64,000 nucleotides of DNA from Sipunculus nudus (GCA_026874595.1 CM049310.1:48309058-48373057); one strand, 5' to 3'. Shown: positions 38,156 to 48,649, numbered from the stretch's first letter. Numbers and translations: made by a program. Notes: generated by a model from the letters alone, not told the origin.

Positions 38156-38463
38156 ATGTCTGACAAATACGAATACCATGTGACCTTTGGAGAGAAGAAA
38201 GACATTTTTACTGTTCAAGAGAAGAGTGACCTCAAAAAGCTTCTTACAGAAAGTTTTGGCATCCAAGAACCAAGTAGCTGTATAAAATTTCAAGTTTACA
38301 TACCGGAATGGGAGGACTGGTGCAATAAAACCCTCAATGACTTGCCGAGGAGAGCCAAATTAAGAATATCTGTTGATTCAAGTGAGGACAGTGGTACCAA
38401 TGATCTACAAGGTGAAACCAGTGAGGCAAACCCAATCAAAAGGCCATCAACCAGTAAAATGAT
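38156..38463 (+). CDS. SAMD3-like uncharacterised protein, N-terminal exon
   Basis: The ATG is in good context (GCCATGT), just after a probable acceptor (TTAACAG), and the exon ends ATGAT|GTAAGTG in phase 2. It encodes about 102 residues: EYHVTFGEKKDIFTVQEKSDL, then a W-rich segment EWEDWCNKTLNDLPRRAKLRI, then a Ser/Asp-rich linker. The downstream exon motif WPAEYKFP and a later G-x-F-x-x-x-x-R-x-x-L-L-x-x-L block resemble the multicopy SAMD3-like proteins of fish and invertebrates. Function is unknown. It may belong to the same mobile unit as the ORF at 34087. Confidence 0.5.
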
Positions 38464-38863
38464 GTAAGTGTACCACAATGAAGAAAAAATCTAGGCTGGA
38501 AATTTGTTGAATATCAACATGAACTGCACAGCATTTATATATTTATATGTTTTAAAGAAAGATAACATATCTCTTTTTTGCCACTTTCTTAATCACATTG
38601 TAAATACGTATAAGCATCCAAATTTATATTTAGAGATAAAGTACCCTTGGCTTAATTCACGGGTGTGATTTATTTTCTGAAAAAGAAACAGGTGTCAGAT
38701 AAGCCCAAAAGTCTACAGTTAGATTTGAAAACTTATTATTTTTTATTTAAGATACCTTCCTAAGTGATCTTTATCTCATAATTCACCCATATGTGGTTTT
38801 GACTAGTGCAATGTCATTATAACCCATTGGAGATTAAAAATATATGATATTTCATTTTCACAG

Positions 38864-39036
38864 TCCAAGTCCTGGAAGACAAATCTGGCCTGCAGAGTAC
38901 AAGTTCCCTGAGTATATAATAGTTTAATACCAGCAGCCATGATCAGCAAAATAAAGAACACTGGAAATTTTGACTCAAAGGACAGAAAGAGACTCCTGGA
39001 TGGCTTGTATAATGATGTATCATCGAAATACACTCT
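38864..39036 (+). pseudogene. SAMD3-like second exon with frame break
   Basis: After the acceptor TTTTCACAG the phase-2 frame reads IPSPGRQIWPAEYKFPEYI and stops at 38925-38927. Downstream, a second frame (from about 38929) reads PAAMISKIKNTGNF, then a block with the Arg/Leu pattern of the family (RKRLLDGLYNDVSSKYTL), ending at TCT|GTAAGT. The two frames are continuous parts of one family domain, so a small indel in the TATATAATAG tract has broken it. It may be a decayed copy or a sequence error. Confidence 0.5.
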
Positions 39037-39159
39037 GTAAGTTAGCCCGTTTCATATGAGCCATATGCTTCCAGTCAGTATTAAGTCTGGTTCCTAATAT
39101 ATCTGAGAACTCTGTAGATATATTAATGCACATGATGACTACATGTCATTTCTTTGGGT

Positions 39160-39520
39160 TATAGATGTTTCGTCCCCAGATCTTTTTGTGCTCGCCTCTT
39201 TGTCCAACCACCTGTTTCTCCACAGGTCCGGTTCGCCCACAGGAATATTGTAACGGACGTTTCGTCCACAGTTCTTTTCGTCCACCGCAGATTCACGCGC
39301 TCTGTGTCCAGTATAAAATATTGCACGACTGACCAGGCAGTCGGATGTGCTAAACAAGTTAATGTGCTGGCTGTTTTAATGCATCATGGTGATCTATGTC
39401 TAACGGTTCATCCGCAGCATTGTGAAATGTGATGCGGTTGTGATCAACGTCTGTGGTGCCTTTTCGTCCACAGGGACATATCGTCCACGCGCAACACTGA
39501 TATATATCATGCCAGTTATT
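39160..39520. repeat. TTTCGTCCAC-rich dispersed repeat
   Basis: The phrase TTTCGTCCAC/TTCGTCCACAG recurs at least five times in irregular spacing between 39165 and 39490. It looks like part of a dispersed repeat at the edge between the host-like and virus-like segments. No gene is seen from 39040 to 40080. Confidence 0.45.
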
Positions 39521-40082
39521 ATCATTTCCCGGCAATATGATAGTTTTTTTACGATCACATGTATATCTAAAATACTGGTAGCTCTACGGCACTACTTTTG
39601 TTATGTCGTCCAAAGCTCATATATCGGCTTCGCTTACCGTCATTAAATAACTGCATATGTACGCTGGTGGGAGGTTAGGGCAAAAAGGTTTTGAGGCGTG
39701 TGGGGCGTTGTCCTACGTACAGTAACCATACAGGCGATGGTGATATTCCAGTATCATATTAAGCGGACATACAAGTCCACATACACCCACACGTACACAT
39801 ATACAAACGCTTACCATAACCGAAAGAAAAACCACGAAGACAAGTAGATATAATCAGCACATCTTTTAATGTGGAAAACAAATATATTGATTGATGTAGG
39901 CGCATACTTTAAAACGCCACTGGACAAACACATTATTGTATGGTCTGATATGAAAAAAAACTAACTGCAACAAGAACAAAAGCACATGTAGTGAAAGGTA
40001 ATCAAAAGCAAAACCACGTAATGTCCATGAAGAACATCCTTGCACGGAATATTATGAAAACGACTCCGACATTCAACCAGAT

Positions 40083-40919
40083 TTATTGGCGAGGGTCTGG
40101 TGTTTTGAAGAAACCGGGTCGCGATATACGGGACCAGCGATTGGTGCCGTTAACCTCTGCATACACGGACACCACGTACATTGTAGCCGGCACGGCATGG
40201 ACGAGGGCCGCAGAATTGGTGTAAACGATGTGGACATGTCTCTTGATCTGAGGCACCCACCTGTAGGTTGGATCGTAAACAGAGCTGCCGCCTCGTGAAT
40301 TGGCACTGACAGGGACCCTTGTGTAGATCACTTTGTACCGGTATCTTCCAGGGGTGGCGGGACGTTTCCATGTCACATAATTTGTTTTGACGGTTTTCGT
40401 ACCTTGCACCGGGCGCGAGGGTTTGGTTGGAGCGGCCGAGTCTTTCACTTTTAAATAGAGGGCGCGGCTTCTCAACTTCGAACATGCAAAACAGCCACAG
40501 CCGCAATAAACGGCCGATATCCCGTTGGGCAATTCGTCGGCGGATATGTTGAACAAGGCATTCACCCGCCCAGAGGTGGAATTTTCAACGAACACTCTGG
40601 GCGACGACATATTGTACAGGTCGAGTACTCCTGTTGACAGTCCGAACCCCATGGTCGTAACCGAAGGGCAAGGGTCTTCCTTGTGAACAGCGTTTTCCTT
40701 GCATCCCAAACGGCACCGCACAGTGATCGTGTCACCATCACCGAACACCTGATTTGCGTTGTCGTACGGCTCTATCAAATACTGGTAACGGTCGGAGCAT
40801 ATTCTGTCCTCCGAGCCATAAAATCCGTAATCATAAAACGTGACGGTGCGGAGGCCCTCAACCAGATATAAGCAGAAAAACAGTGTGAACAGTTGCAACA
40901 ACGGCAGTAGCGGTCTCAT
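40083..40919 (-). CDS. Secreted FN3-domain glycoprotein, paralogue 1
   Basis: 278 residues, intronless. Residues 1-22 are a signal peptide (PLLPLLQLFTLFFCLYLVEG). The middle is Cys-rich (CRLGCKEN, then CGCGCFAC at about 140-146) with N-glycosylation sites in NMSS, NSTS, NISA and NGTN. Residues about 163-276 form a fibronectin type III-like domain (VTWKRP, YRYKVIYTRVP, MYVVSVYAEVNG). There is no membrane anchor, so I infer a secreted binding protein. The AATAAA signal overlaps the stop codon, a compact viral-style end. A TATA box lies about 125 bases upstream of the ATG. It is paralogous to the next gene. Partner and role are unknown; a decoy receptor is one possibility. Confidence 0.8.
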   Translation of the reverse strand: MRPLLPLLQLFTLFFCLYLVEGLRTVTFYDYGFYGSEDRICSDRYQYLIEPYDNANQVFGDGDTITVRCRLGCKENAVHKEDPCPSVTTMGFGLSTGVLDLYNMSSPRVFVENSTSGRVNALFNISADELPNGISAVYCGCGCFACSKLRSRALYLKVKDSAAPTKPSRPVQGTKTVKTNYVTWKRPATPGRYRYKVIYTRVPVSANSRGGSSVYDPTYRWVPQIKRHVHIVYTNSAALVHAVPATMYVVSVYAEVNGTNRWSRISRPGFFKTPDPRQ

Positions 40920-41042
40920 ATTGTCTCCGTTCCTGGTATGTCTTACGTACAGTCAACGGACAGGGCTGGAGGCCGTTTGCTGCACGCTTGCTTCTCACCA
41001 GCGTCCCATTTAAAATGATCTGAGTCGACGTGCTGCGACCAC

Positions 41043-41050
41043 ATATATAA
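41043..41050 (-). promoter_or_regulatory. TATA box for the 40083-40919 gene
   Basis: The reverse strand reads TTATATAT, about 125 bases before the ATG. Downstream sequence GGGACGCTGGTGAGAAGCAA is nearly repeated in the leader of the paralogue, so leader and promoter duplicated together. Confidence 0.6.
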
Positions 41051-41388
41051 CATGCGAGTACCGTCACGTGACATCGGAAACACGAACCCCCCCCCATAGA
41101 ACAAAACAAATAATCACCCGACGTGTTCTTGCTGATTCATATCATCTGGCGATGTTCCTGGTGCAAGCGACGTAACAATATCGGCATCAGGGTACATTCC
41201 ATAAATACAAATGACACAACAAAAAAAGATACATATGCGAGAAACAATCAATGTGATCGGCATAGGTTAAATATAAACACAGATGTACGTGAAACACGGT
41301 ACATACAAAAGAACAGAAAACATGTTATTGGCCATCATAAAATAAAACATTAAAAGACTATAAAATCGCGTTTGACATTCAGATAGTG

Positions 41389-42216
41389 TTAAGGACATGG
41401 TTCGGGAGTTATGAAACCACCTCGCGATATCGCGGACCAACGGTTCGTGCCGTTCACTTCTGCGGACACGTACACGAGATACTGGGTGGACGGTTTGGCA
41501 TGGACGAGCTTCGCAGAATTGGTGGTAACGGTGTGGACGTGGGTCTCTACCTGAGGAACCCACCTGTAGGTTGGATCGTAAACCGAGCTGCCTGGTGGAT
41601 TTACTGTGTCAGGGACCTTTTGGTAGATCACTTTGTACCGGTATTTTCCAGGAGCGGTTGGGCGGTTCCATGTCACAGAATTAGTTTTGACAGTTTTCGT
41701 GACCTGCTTCGGTGGCTGCGAAGGTTTCTTTGGGGCGCCCGTGTCCACCACCTTCAAATAGAGGGCGCTGCTTCTCAGGGCGGAGCAAACAAAACAGCCA
41801 CAGCCGCAATACACGGCAGATAATCCGTTGGGCAGTTCGTCGGCGGATATGTTGAACAAGGCATTCGACCGTCCAGAGGTGGAATTTTCTACGAACACTC
41901 TCGGTGACGACATATTGAACAGCTCGAGTACTCCTGTGGACAGTCCGAACCCCATGGTCATAACCGAAGGGCAAGGGTCTTCCTTGTGAACGTTGCATCC
42001 CAAACGGCACCGCACAGTGATCGTGTCACCATCGCCGAACTCCAGTGTCTTGTTGTCGTACGCCTCGATTCGATACTGGTAAGGGTCGGTGCACATCTTT
42101 GTATCCGATGTGTAAGACGCGTAGTTATGGAACGTGACTGTGCGACTGCCTTCAATCACATAAAGGCAGCCTGCCAACAGTGTGAATAGATGCAACATCA
42201 GCAGCAGCGGGGTCAT
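41389..42216 (-). CDS. Secreted FN3-domain glycoprotein, paralogue 2
   Basis: 275 residues from the ATG at 42216. An in-frame start at 42273 would put 19 polar residues before the signal peptide and lies within the transcript leader shared with paralogue 1, so I prefer 42216. The N terminus (MTPLLLMLHLFTLLAGCLYVIEG) is a signal peptide. The same Cys pattern (CRLGC, CGCGCFVC) and the same FN3 domain (VTWNRP, YRYKVIYQKVP, QYLVYVSAEVNG) follow. The pair is clearly homologous along the whole length but diverged, so the duplication is old. No transmembrane segment is visible. Confidence 0.8.
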   Translation of the reverse strand: MTPLLLMLHLFTLLAGCLYVIEGSRTVTFHNYASYTSDTKMCTDPYQYRIEAYDNKTLEFGDGDTITVRCRLGCNVHKEDPCPSVMTMGFGLSTGVLELFNMSSPRVFVENSTSGRSNALFNISADELPNGLSAVYCGCGCFVCSALRSSALYLKVVDTGAPKKPSQPPKQVTKTVKTNSVTWNRPTAPGKYRYKVIYQKVPDTVNPPGSSVYDPTYRWVPQVETHVHTVTTNSAKLVHAKPSTQYLVYVSAEVNGTNRWSAISRGGFITPEPCP

Positions 42217-42302
42217 CTTTGCCGAAAGCGCGTTATTCGTACGTTTGCTGCTCACAAGCGTCCCGCATTGCACGCCCTGACTCGTAGTGCGGCAGCCACG
42301 TG

Positions 42303-42308
42303 ATATAA
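42303..42308 (-). promoter_or_regulatory. TATA box for the 41389-42216 gene
   Basis: The reverse strand reads TTATAT about 90 bases before the chosen ATG, beside CACGTG. The leader motif GGGACGCTTGTGAGCAGCAA follows as in paralogue 1. Confidence 0.55.
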
Positions 42309-42644
42309 CTGTCCCTCCAAAACAAATATAGTCATATGACGCAGTTTCGCTAAATTGAATTATGTTTACGCGGTTATAATGTTTCTGAAGTAAGCGGGTA
42401 TGTGCGGCTGATGAGTCTGTCCGCTGTTATGTCTACGTGTTTCTCAGCTCGCTCCAAGGAACTCTAACTCAAATATTACCTCCTCATTTTCTGCCGCCTG
42501 GTTTGTAAAGCCACCAGCAGTGTAAATTGTATATATTATGACAGTGTGGTTGTGCCAAGCACTACACGCCATTGTAGTCCCGTATGTTATATAACACGTT
42601 CGATGTAGATCCCCTTGTCGTCTTTTGAGGTGCGTGTCGTTAAT

Positions 42645-42920
42645 TCACTTGTCTTTGATGTCAGATTTGTAGATAACGTGTCTCTTCTCTAAACCACAAA
42701 AGTCCACACCCATGAAATGGAAATGGCAGTGATGTGTTGGATATGGCTGTCCGGAAGAGAAAAACAAGTTATCCCATTCGACGGACCCGACCGTCAGTTT
42801 TCTACACCCTCCCTTTCCGAACACGTTTTCTTTGGCAAGATACCGCCTATCGCAGTTGTTCCTGTTCACCAGGTGTGTTGTCGTGAGCCCAGTGTCTGTA
42901 TCGACAACCACCACGTTCAT
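42645..42920 (-). CDS. Small unrecognised ORF with TATA promoter
   Basis: 91 residues from ATG 42920. It contains KENVFGKGGCRKLTVGSVEWDN and a His/Cys-rich HHCHFHFMGVDFCG stretch. A strong TATA box (TATATAAAG on the - strand, 43059-43067) lies about 140 bases upstream, but a short upstream ORF (start at 42972) precedes it. No family recognised. Confidence 0.35.
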   Translation of the reverse strand: MNVVVVDTDTGLTTTHLVNRNNCDRRYLAKENVFGKGGCRKLTVGSVEWDNLFFSSGQPYPTHHCHFHFMGVDFCGLEKRHVIYKSDIKDK

Positions 42921-43879
42921 TATTGGTACGACTACCAATCGCAGTTTACAAGACGCAGATTGAAATAAAACATGTCACCACTATGTGCGTGGTGCAGCCT
43001 ATCCCTCACGTTTCGACCACAAGAGACAGTGTGACAGTAAACGCGGCCGATCTGGGGCTTTATATATGTGCGTTGTCCTTCTGAAAGTATGCTTAACATT
43101 TAGACTAACCCACAACAACGTGTCGTGTTACATTGTGAGTCACGCAAAATAGTTGTGTTTAGACTGATTAATCATGTTGTTTACCAGTGATCGTGACAAA
43201 GATTATGTTAAGGTAAAAACAAACCAGGCAAGTGGAGTATAACAACATACAAAAAACCCCCACTTGGTACGTTTAAAGGATGATGATATATATATTATTA
43301 TACGGCTTAACAATAGATACTAGTATCAAACGTACGGCTTGTTGTTTTCTGAAAAGGACATTGTACGACAGCGTCTGTATGGTATGTGATATAACGTAAA
43401 CAACACTATTGATCACAGTTTTCCCGTCCTGTTCTAGGCTAATGTTACGTGACCCACAGTCCAACGGTCTGTAACATGAAAACACCGCCACAGGGCCTTT
43501 TACAGACAAACTATGCACGGGACTTTTCGATACGTAAACATACAGTATTTCATATATGCAGGATACAGACTCACCATTTATCCCACGTAAGAACGAGACC
43601 GGGTTGATGAATTAATAAATCGCAGATGTTCCACAATGGTCAATTTCGAACCAGCCCTATCTTGAATAAATATGGCTTTATATTTTCGGTACGCCCATTT
43701 TACATGCCATCATGAAATGTCAATATATATATATATATATGTAAACATGACCGATGCCAGCATTCAGTCATTCTAAGTCTGACTCAGATATTAAATCTGT
43801 TATATATATCTCCTCTCTGGACACGGTTAAAATAGTTCCGGTAACATACGATAGGGGGCGCTGCCTTATACAGCACACT

Positions 43880-44205
43880 GGTCAACATAACAAAATAGCC
43901 CATTGCCGGACAACGGTCTACACAACATTTACAAAATATGTGCTAAAATCTTAGGAAAAATATGCTTAAAGCGTTCAACGAGTGACATTTGCGATATCTT
44001 TTCCAGTTTGCGCGTACATCTTGCACAAACGTGAAAACTGCCGCACACCAAAGATTTCAATGTGTCCACAACCCTACTATATAAGCAGGCCGGCTCTGTT
44101 ATTCTATCAGTTGAGAGCGCTCTATGGGCGCTTTTGGGTCCCAGACGGCTCCCCTGTGGGGGAGGGGGGGACTTGAGGGGGGGAGGGGGCAGCCCCTCCC
44201 TCTGC
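43880..44205. repeat. Left arm of large inverted repeat
   Basis: The sequence GGTCAACATAACAAAATAG... through GGGGGAGGGGGGACTT recurs inverted at about 46280-46610 with roughly one difference per ten bases. A TATA box (CTATATAAGCAGG, 44078-44090) points inward toward the GC-hairpin array. One frame on the reverse strand stays open in both arms (SLVCGSFHVCARCTRKLEKI and its counterpart). Confidence 0.85.
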
Positions 44206-44471
44206 CTTATGTCAAAAAGTGATAGAGTTGTGGGCCTGGGGTAGGTTGTGTGGTTCAAGTCAGAAGTAGACCGGTTGTAGGTTTGGGGATCGCCGGCAGA
44301 GGGAAAAAAAGGGTCGGTCGGAGGTGAAAGGTCGGTCTGGGTTGTCGAGGTCGGAGGTGAAAGGTCAGTAGGGTTTACCAAGGGGGAGGAACAGGGGAGT
44401 TCTGTGTGGGATCGCCGGGGGGGGGGGGAGGAACAGGGGAGTTCTGGGTAGGATCGCCGGGGGGGGGGGGG

Positions 44472-45793
44472 AACAGGGGAGTCCTGGTTGGGATCGGAGA
44501 CTCATGTGAATGGTTAAAGAGTGTTCATCGGATATCATCGGTACTGGAAAAGCCACAGGTGTGCAACGCATGTCAAAGCACTATGGGATCGTTCAGATCT
44601 CGTTCAGGGTCTCCGCTTGGACCGAGGCCCCTATAGAAATTTCTCCACAGGGGTCGTGGTGGGGGCTTCGCCCCCGGGGATAATACTTTATGGGGGATCG
44701 ATCCCTACAAAGAATATACCCCGGGGGCGAAGCCCCCATCAGGAATTACATGGAAGGCCCGTGGTGGGGGCCTCGCCCCCAGGGGATAATACTTTATGTG
44801 GGATCGAACCCAACAAAGAATATACACAGGGGGCGAGGCCCCCATAAGGAATTACATGGAAGGCCCGTGGTGGGGGCCTCGCCCCCAGGGGATAATACTT
44901 TATGTGGGATCGATCCCTACAAAGAATATACCCCGGGGGCGAAGCCCCCATAAGGAAATATATGGAAGGTCCGTGGTGGGGGCCTCGCCCCCGGGAATAA
45001 TACTTTATGTGGGATCGATCCCTACAAAGAATATACGCAGGGGGCGAGGCCCCCATAAGTAAATTTATGGAAGGCCCGTGGTGGGGGCCTCGCCCCCAGG
45101 GGATAATACTTTATGTGGGATCGATCCCTAAAAACAGGGGAGTCCTGGTTGGGATCGGAGACTCATGTGAATGGTTAAAGAGTGTTCATCGGATATCATC
45201 GGTACTGGAAAAGCCACAGGTGTGCAACGCATGTCAAAGCACTATGGGATCGTTCAGATCTCGTTCAGGGTCTCCGCTTGGACCGAGGCCCCTATAGAAA
45301 TTTCTCCACAGGGGTCGTGGTGGGGGCTTCGCCCCCGGGGATAATACTTTATGGGGGATCGATCCCTACAAAGAATATACCCCGGGGGCGAAGCCCCCAT
45401 CAGGAATTACATGGAAGGCCCGTGGTGGGGGCCTCGCCCCCAGGGGATAATACTTTATGTGGGATCGAACCCAACAAAGAATATACACAGGGGGCGAGGC
45501 CCCCATAAGGAATTACATGGAAGGCCCGTGGTGGGGGCCTCGCCCCCAGGGGATAATACTTTATGTGGGATCGATCCCTACAAAGAATATACCCCGGGGG
45601 CGAAGCCCCCATAAGGAAATATATGGAAGGTCCGTGGTGGGGGCCTCGCCCCCGGGAATAATACTTTATGTGGGATCGATCCCTACAAAGAATATACGCA
45701 GGGGGCGAGGCCCCCATAAGTAAATTTATGGAAGGCCCGTGGTGGGGGCCTCGCCCCCAGGGGATAATACTTTATGTGGGATCGATCCCTAAA
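44472..45793 (+). repeat. Two tandem copies of a 661-bp unit
   Basis: 44472-45132 and 45133-45793 look identical. The junction joins CCCTAAAAA to CAGGGGAGTCC with only 2 bp of microhomology (AA). Each unit contains a unique leader (GTTCATCGGATATCATCGG) plus four to five of the 105-bp hairpin units. Confidence 0.9.
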
Positions 45794-46235
45794 AAGAATA
45801 TACACAGGGGGGAGGCCCCCATAAGGAATTACATGGAAGGCCCGTGGTGGGGGCCTCGCCCCCAGGGGATAATACTTTATGTGGGATCGATCCCTACAAA
45901 GAATATACCCCGGGGGCGAAGCCCCCATAAGGAAATATATGGAAGGTCCGTGGTCCACGATCCTTCCATGTAATTCCTTATGGGGGCCTCGCCCCCTGTG
46001 TATATTCTTTTTAGGTCCGTGGTCCACGATCCTTCCATGTAATTCCTTATGGGGGCCTCGCCCCCTGTGTATATTCTTTTTAGGGATCGATCCCACATAA
46101 AGTATTATCCCCTGGGGGCGAGGCCCCCACCACGATCCTTCCATGTAATTCCTTATGGGGGCCTCGCCCCCTGTGTATATTCTTTTTAGGGATCGATCCC
46201 CCATAAAGTATTATCCCCTGGGGGCGACCCGATCC
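44650..46235. repeat. 105-106 bp repeat array rich in GC hairpins
   Basis: Units repeat with periods of 105-106 bases (CGTGGTGGGGGC at 44655, 44760, 44866, 44972, 45077). Each holds GGGGGC(TTCG or CTCG)CCCCC-type stem-loops, GGGGGCGA(A/G)GCCCCC, and the palindrome GGGATCGATCCC near TAATACTTTATG. At about 45957 (GGTCCGTGGTCCACGATCC) the array turns round and continues inverted to about 46230, so its right part is a long palindrome. The many open frames are artefacts of the repeat. A replication origin, packaging/terminal repeat or foldback element is possible. Confidence 0.9.
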
Positions 46236-46279
46236 TACTCACAACTCCCCTGTTCCCCCCCCCCCCCAGGCGACCCCTG

Positions 46280-46610
46280 CTGACCTTTCAGTATGCCGCC
46301 CCCTCCCCCCCTCAAGTCCCCCCCTCCCCCACAGGGGAGCCGTCTGGGACCCAAAAGCGCCCATAGAGCGCTCTCAACTGATAGTATAATAGACTCGACC
46401 TGCTTATATAGTAGGGTTGTGGACACATTGAAATCTTTGGTGTGCGGCAGATTTCACGTTTGTGCAAGATGTACGCGCAAACTGAAAAAGATATCGCAAA
46501 TGTTACTCGTTGAACGCTTGAAGCATATTTTTCCAAAGATTTTAGCATATATTTCGTAAATGTTGTGTAGACCGTTGTCCGGCAAATGGCCATTTTGTGT
46601 TGCTGACCAA
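46280..46610. repeat. Right arm of large inverted repeat
   Basis: This is the inverted counterpart of 43880-44205, ending at TTGCTGACC. It carries the mirror-image TATA box (CTATATAAGCAGG on the - strand, 46398-46411), which also points inward. Confidence 0.85.
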
Positions 46611-47180
46611 TATGTTGGCGTCAGTATCGCCACCTGCCGACGACAAGTGGAACTATATCAGATAGACAACGGATTTATCTGATTCATGTTGCACACATGA
46701 AACAACATTTGTGCGGACTACATACTTTAATTGAACTGGATGTTTTGTGTGTCTGTATGTATTTATAAAATGTATCAGAAAATAATCATGAATCACATAT
46801 GCGGATGATCATGGCATAAAGAAGACCGTGAAAACTTTCATATTTTATTCATTATATAAGTTCCATGTGATAAGTTCCACACGTATAGTGACGTAGATTC
46901 AGGCAAAACATTGTTAAAAATAACGAGTAAAACAAGTTTTTAGACACATTTTTGGAATATTGTCACATATGCATTTATTTAAAATTTCGTTTTCTGAGTT
47001 TGGAAGTATCAAGTGTTATCAACATCTATAAGTATGTTTGTCGTATCTGGTTGATCAGATCCATATAACATCTGGCTGTTCAAACGATGTTCGTGCATTC
47101 GCATTGGATGTGCCTAAAATATACATCTGGGTGACGAATGGTTTTTGCTGTACCCGTCTTCTCTGACACATCTCGTCCTT
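46611..47180. other. AT-rich spacer without genes
   Basis: No ORF, TATA-led gene or repeat recognised between the inverted-repeat arm and the 129-bp repeats. Confidence 0.6.
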
Positions 47181-47585
47181 GGAAACGTAGCAGGTTGTTT
47201 ACGTATGTCTCAAGCTATCCTGGTTTCATACTGTTCTGTGACCTGAATAAGTCACAATAACCCGTAAACAAGACAATGAATCATCTCCTGTCTGCCACGT
47301 CACGGCCTTGGAAACGTAGCAAGTTGTTTACATATTGTTATAACTACCGTCGTTTCATACTCCTCTGTGACCTGAATATGTCACATTCACCCGTAAACAA
47401 GACAATCAATCATCTCTTGTCTGACACGTTGCGTCCTTGAAAACGTAGCATCTTGTTTACGTATGTATCAAGCTATCCTGGTTTCATACTGCTCTGAGGC
47501 CTGAATATGTCACATTCACCCGTAAACAAGACAATTAATCATCCCTTGTCTGCCACACCACGTCCTTGAAAACGTAGCACGTTGA
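47171..47585 (+). repeat. 129-bp tandem repeats with paired TTGTTTAC/GTAAACAA sites
   Basis: There are three full units and a partial fourth. TTGTTTAC lies at 47195, 47324 and 47453, and GTAAACAA at 47264, 47393 and 47522, a constant 69-base spacing and exact 129-base period. Each unit also holds GTGACCTGAATA(T/A)GTCAC (imperfect palindrome), TTTCATACT and CTTG(G/A)AAACGTAGCA. GTAAACAA is the forkhead/FOXO core. The same unit occurs inverted at 48650-48885. Confidence 0.9.
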
Positions 47586-47821
47586 AAGTATACGCTCTAG
47601 TTATGCAATGCTCTACACCTGTCACGATGACATGTACTGGGCTGCAGCACTGATTCCTGTACACAATATGAGTCATTCGTTTCGTTTTAACTTGTGGCGT
47701 GAAAACATATGCATGACTCGGCAATCTGGTCAAGTGTTATAAACATTCGGTTTTACACGCTCACGTCATATACAATACATCTGTCAAACGCTTGTTCACC
47801 ATACTTGGCGTCACACGCATC

Positions 47822-48379
47822 TTACGCAGCGTCCTCACTGGTACCAACATCCTTCGTCTCGACCACCGTTACGTCGTGGTCTATCAGGACAGAAGCAGCC
47901 TTCGGTGGTACCTTCGCTTTTTTCATCCGCCTTTTCGCAAACCATGCCATGTAGTACTGTTGACCAGGTGTGTCGTTCACGGATACGAGACAGGGAAGCC
48001 CGTCGTACCTGACACCCAATCTGAAGTGGCGGAGATTGATCTCCCGGGCGTAAGACGGGAAACAGTGCCGAACAAACTGTTCTTTCCACCAGTCGGCTAC
48101 GCCCTTGCACATAGTTAATCGGCCGTTGTCGTAATAGTCCTTGTAACAGTCCCATTCCCCCCAAACGTGCCGGATGAACCGAGACTGTGCCGGAATGCGG
48201 CCGAGTATCCAGTCCCACCTCCTAAACATGGTTTGACAGTGCAGACATTGCCAACCATCTTGGGTTGGTTGACCGGTGGGGTCGACGATCTCTTCATCAC
48301 TAGGCGAGGGCACAGTTTGTGGTGGAGGCGCAGTTGGTAACGGGGGATCTCCGCACTGTCCGATGCTCTTCAATGCCAT
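47822..48379 (-). CDS. Unrecognised W/C-rich protein, 185 residues
   Basis: The start is ATG 48379 (MALKS). The longer frame would need a GTG, while the sister gene at 49030 shares the same MA start context. The N terminus is Pro-rich (PPLPTAPPPQ), followed by WQCLHCQTMFRRWDW (CxxC), a Trp-rich middle (VWGEWDCYKDYY, VADWWKEQF) and a basic segment AKRRMKKAKVPPK that could be a nuclear signal. A TATA box (GTATAAAAG, 48488-48496) lies about 110 bases upstream. No family recognised. Its first bases are homologous to those of the divergent gene at 49030, although the bodies differ. Confidence 0.65.
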   Translation of the reverse strand: MALKSIGQCGDPPLPTAPPPQTVPSPSDEEIVDPTGQPTQDGWQCLHCQTMFRRWDWILGRIPAQSRFIRHVWGEWDCYKDYYDNGRLTMCKGVADWWKEQFVRHCFPSYAREINLRHFRLGVRYDGLPCLVSVNDTPGQQYYMAWFAKRRMKKAKVPPKAASVLIDHDVTVVETKDVGTSEDAA

Positions 48380-48487
48380 GATAGACTGGGGAATGGCAGC
48401 CAGGACCACGTGTGTATTTTAACTGATAACTCCTGTGGCCAGAAGGGGCTGCAACACTGGTATGGTTCTGCATGAGACACCGAGAAA

Positions 48488-48496
48488 CTTTTATAC
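48488..48496 (-). promoter_or_regulatory. TATA box for the 47822-48379 gene
   Basis: The reverse strand reads GTATAAAAG, about 110 bases before the ATG. A G-run (about 48511-48526) follows upstream. Confidence 0.65.
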
Positions 48497-48649
48497 GTGG
48501 GGTGTAAGTGTGGGGGGGGGGGGGGGCAAAAATAATTCATACTGCACACGCAACAGACATGAGCACAACAGCCACGACACAAACGTCTCTAATGTGTCTC
48601 TAATGTGAAGTATCACACTCACCGGTTATCAACATGACTGATCAATCCT

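Noticed and set aside
44521-46204. Many overlapping 70-170 residue ORFs on both strands (Gly/Pro/Trp-rich)
   Set aside because: They are translations of the 105-106-bp hairpin repeat in every frame; none has its own promoter or a non-repeat sequence.
44650-46235. CRISPR-like array
   Set aside because: The whole 105-bp unit repeats with no unique spacers, the orientation reverses in the middle, and the context is eukaryotic or viral.
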